Shown here one piece after another: positions 63,319 to 64,000 of a stretch of DNA of 64,000 nt. The notes below the pieces were generated by a model, which was not told the DNA's origin, made no database searches, and saw nothing but the letters and a program-made list of their open reading frames with translations. The stretch's first letter is position 1. Every line of letters starts with the position of its first letter. Source of the stretch: Tetrahymena elliotti 4EA (taxonomy: Eukaryota; Ciliophora; Oligohymenophorea; Hymenostomatida; Tetrahymenidae); NCBI GenBank assembly GCA_000231825.2, contig JH720296.1, positions 1,191,666 through 1,255,665 on the forward strand. The letters are read 5' to 3'. A program made the position numbers and the translations under genes.

Positions 63319-64000
63319 ATGACACAAAAAGTTGTTTTAAACGATGATGTCCTTGAAAAAGCGATAAAAGTACTTGAGAATAGATCATTTATTGAAAATA
63401 AAGATAGTAAGCAAACTTTAATGAATGGATTTTGTTAAATAGATCACTTTAAAACATTGATGAGAGATCCTTCTTTGTGCTTTTACTTATATCCATATTT
63501 AGAAGATTTTGCTTAACAAGTAACTTACAAACCAATTCAAAAAGGAAAAATCTTATTCCATGAAGGAGATAATGTAACCAATTTGTATTTTGTGATGAGA
63601 GGTTCTTTTGTAGAATTTTAGGTTAAGTCTGAGGGTGATTTAGAATAAGAAATGTATTGGGAGTAGTAAGCTGGGTAGTTCAAGCAATAGCTGACTCAAA
63701 TTCAAAAGGATTAGTTATAGATTTAAGAGAAAAAGAAAATGCAGCTAATGGAGTTATAAAAGATATAAGCTACATATTCAAGATAACATTTTTAGGGTGA
63801 TTCAGCTAGAGGAGAAACTACTACAACCTTAAATCAGGTAGGAACACTTAATTAAATAGGTTCTAAAACATAAACATAAATTTATGATGACAGAATTCAA
63901 TTATCAAAAAAAAGCTCAAGAACAAAAGAATAGCCCAGAAAGTCTGGATCTCTTGAAGAGATATACTTTACAGATGAGTTTAAGCAAAGATAATCTAAAC
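63319..64000 (+). CDS. Cyclic-nucleotide-binding-domain protein, N-terminal part (runs off the window)
   Basis: ATG at 63319 opens MTQKVVLNDDVLEKAIKVL and remains open to the window edge (227 codons). Residues about 65-105 match the start of a cNMP-binding domain: the F-x-x-x-x-x-KGKILFHEGD strand, then NVTNLYFVMRGSFVEFQ (the family's second strand pair). The domain is then interrupted by a long Gln/Lys-rich insertion; the phosphate-binding cassette is not reached inside the window. The same insertion habit occurs in the cNMP-binding gene at 2.9-6.6 kb. No kinase or channel segment is visible in this part. Confidence 0.75.

Overview
The window looks like macronuclear DNA of a Tetrahymena-type ciliate. 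It is extremely AT-rich. Most genes read through many in-frame TAA and TAG codons (glutamine) and end only at TGA. They are cut by short GT-AG introns, mostly 45-70 nt with a few of 300-650 nt, and are separated by 0.3-1.8 kb of A/T-rich spacer. No telomeric repeats, rRNA, CRISPR, transposase or phage genes were seen. Coding sequence is therefore broken up when read with the standard code, and I rebuilt the models below by reading TAA/TAG as Gln and requiring splice phases to close. Most models sum to an exact multiple of three, which supports the exon borders; the exceptions are stated. Layout: 0-1.5 kb, B-box zinc-finger gene (minus). 2.9-6.6 kb, large protein with two cyclic-nucleotide-binding domains (minus). 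7.7-9.9 kb, single-pass surface protein with an Asn-rich stalk (minus). 11.8-15.8 kb, NIMA-related kinase with a huge Gln/Asn/Ser tail (plus). 16.1-17.5 kb, small secreted protein whose 3' end lies in a diverged three-copy tandem duplication. 18.8-20.1 kb Rab6-like and 25.6-26.8 kb Rab2-like GTPases (both minus), flanking a PARP-zinc-finger/PADR1 protein and a SAM/zinc-finger-like protein. 27-28.1 kb, an unresolved small gene. 29.1-30.1 kb, DUF1295/steroid-reductase-like membrane protein. 31.1-32 kb, zinc-ribbon protein with an odd 5' structure. 32.5 kb, FAM32A-like. 33.3 kb, tRNA-Asn(GTT). 33.9-37.0 kb, OSCA/TMEM63 channel. 37.5-41.2 kb, INTS4-like HEAT protein. 41.9-44.0 kb, delta-COP. 44.8-46.4 kb, plant-like non-specific phospholipase C. 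47.3-50.7 and 51.5-53.9 kb, two coiled-coil proteins. 54.5-56.5 kb, 11-exon SHIPPO/STPG-repeat protein. 57.6-59.9 kb, GRWD1/Rrb1 WD40 ribosome-assembly factor. 60.7-61.9 kb, coiled-coil protein. 63.3 kb to the edge, start of another cyclic-nucleotide-binding protein. Functionally this is a normal mixed eukaryotic neighbourhood: secretory traffic (Rab2, Rab6, delta-COP), signalling (NEK, three cNMP-binding domains), cilia (STPG, perhaps the coiled-coil proteins), RNA/ribosome biogenesis (INTS4-like, GRWD1) and membrane transport or lipid metabolism (OSCA, DUF1295, NPC). No operon structure is expected. I found no clear new multi-gene system. The most noteworthy items are the plant-like phospholipase C, the PARP-finger protein without a catalytic domain, the possible split start codon or 22-nt intron at 31.9-32.0 kb, and the triplicated gene end at 16-17 kb.
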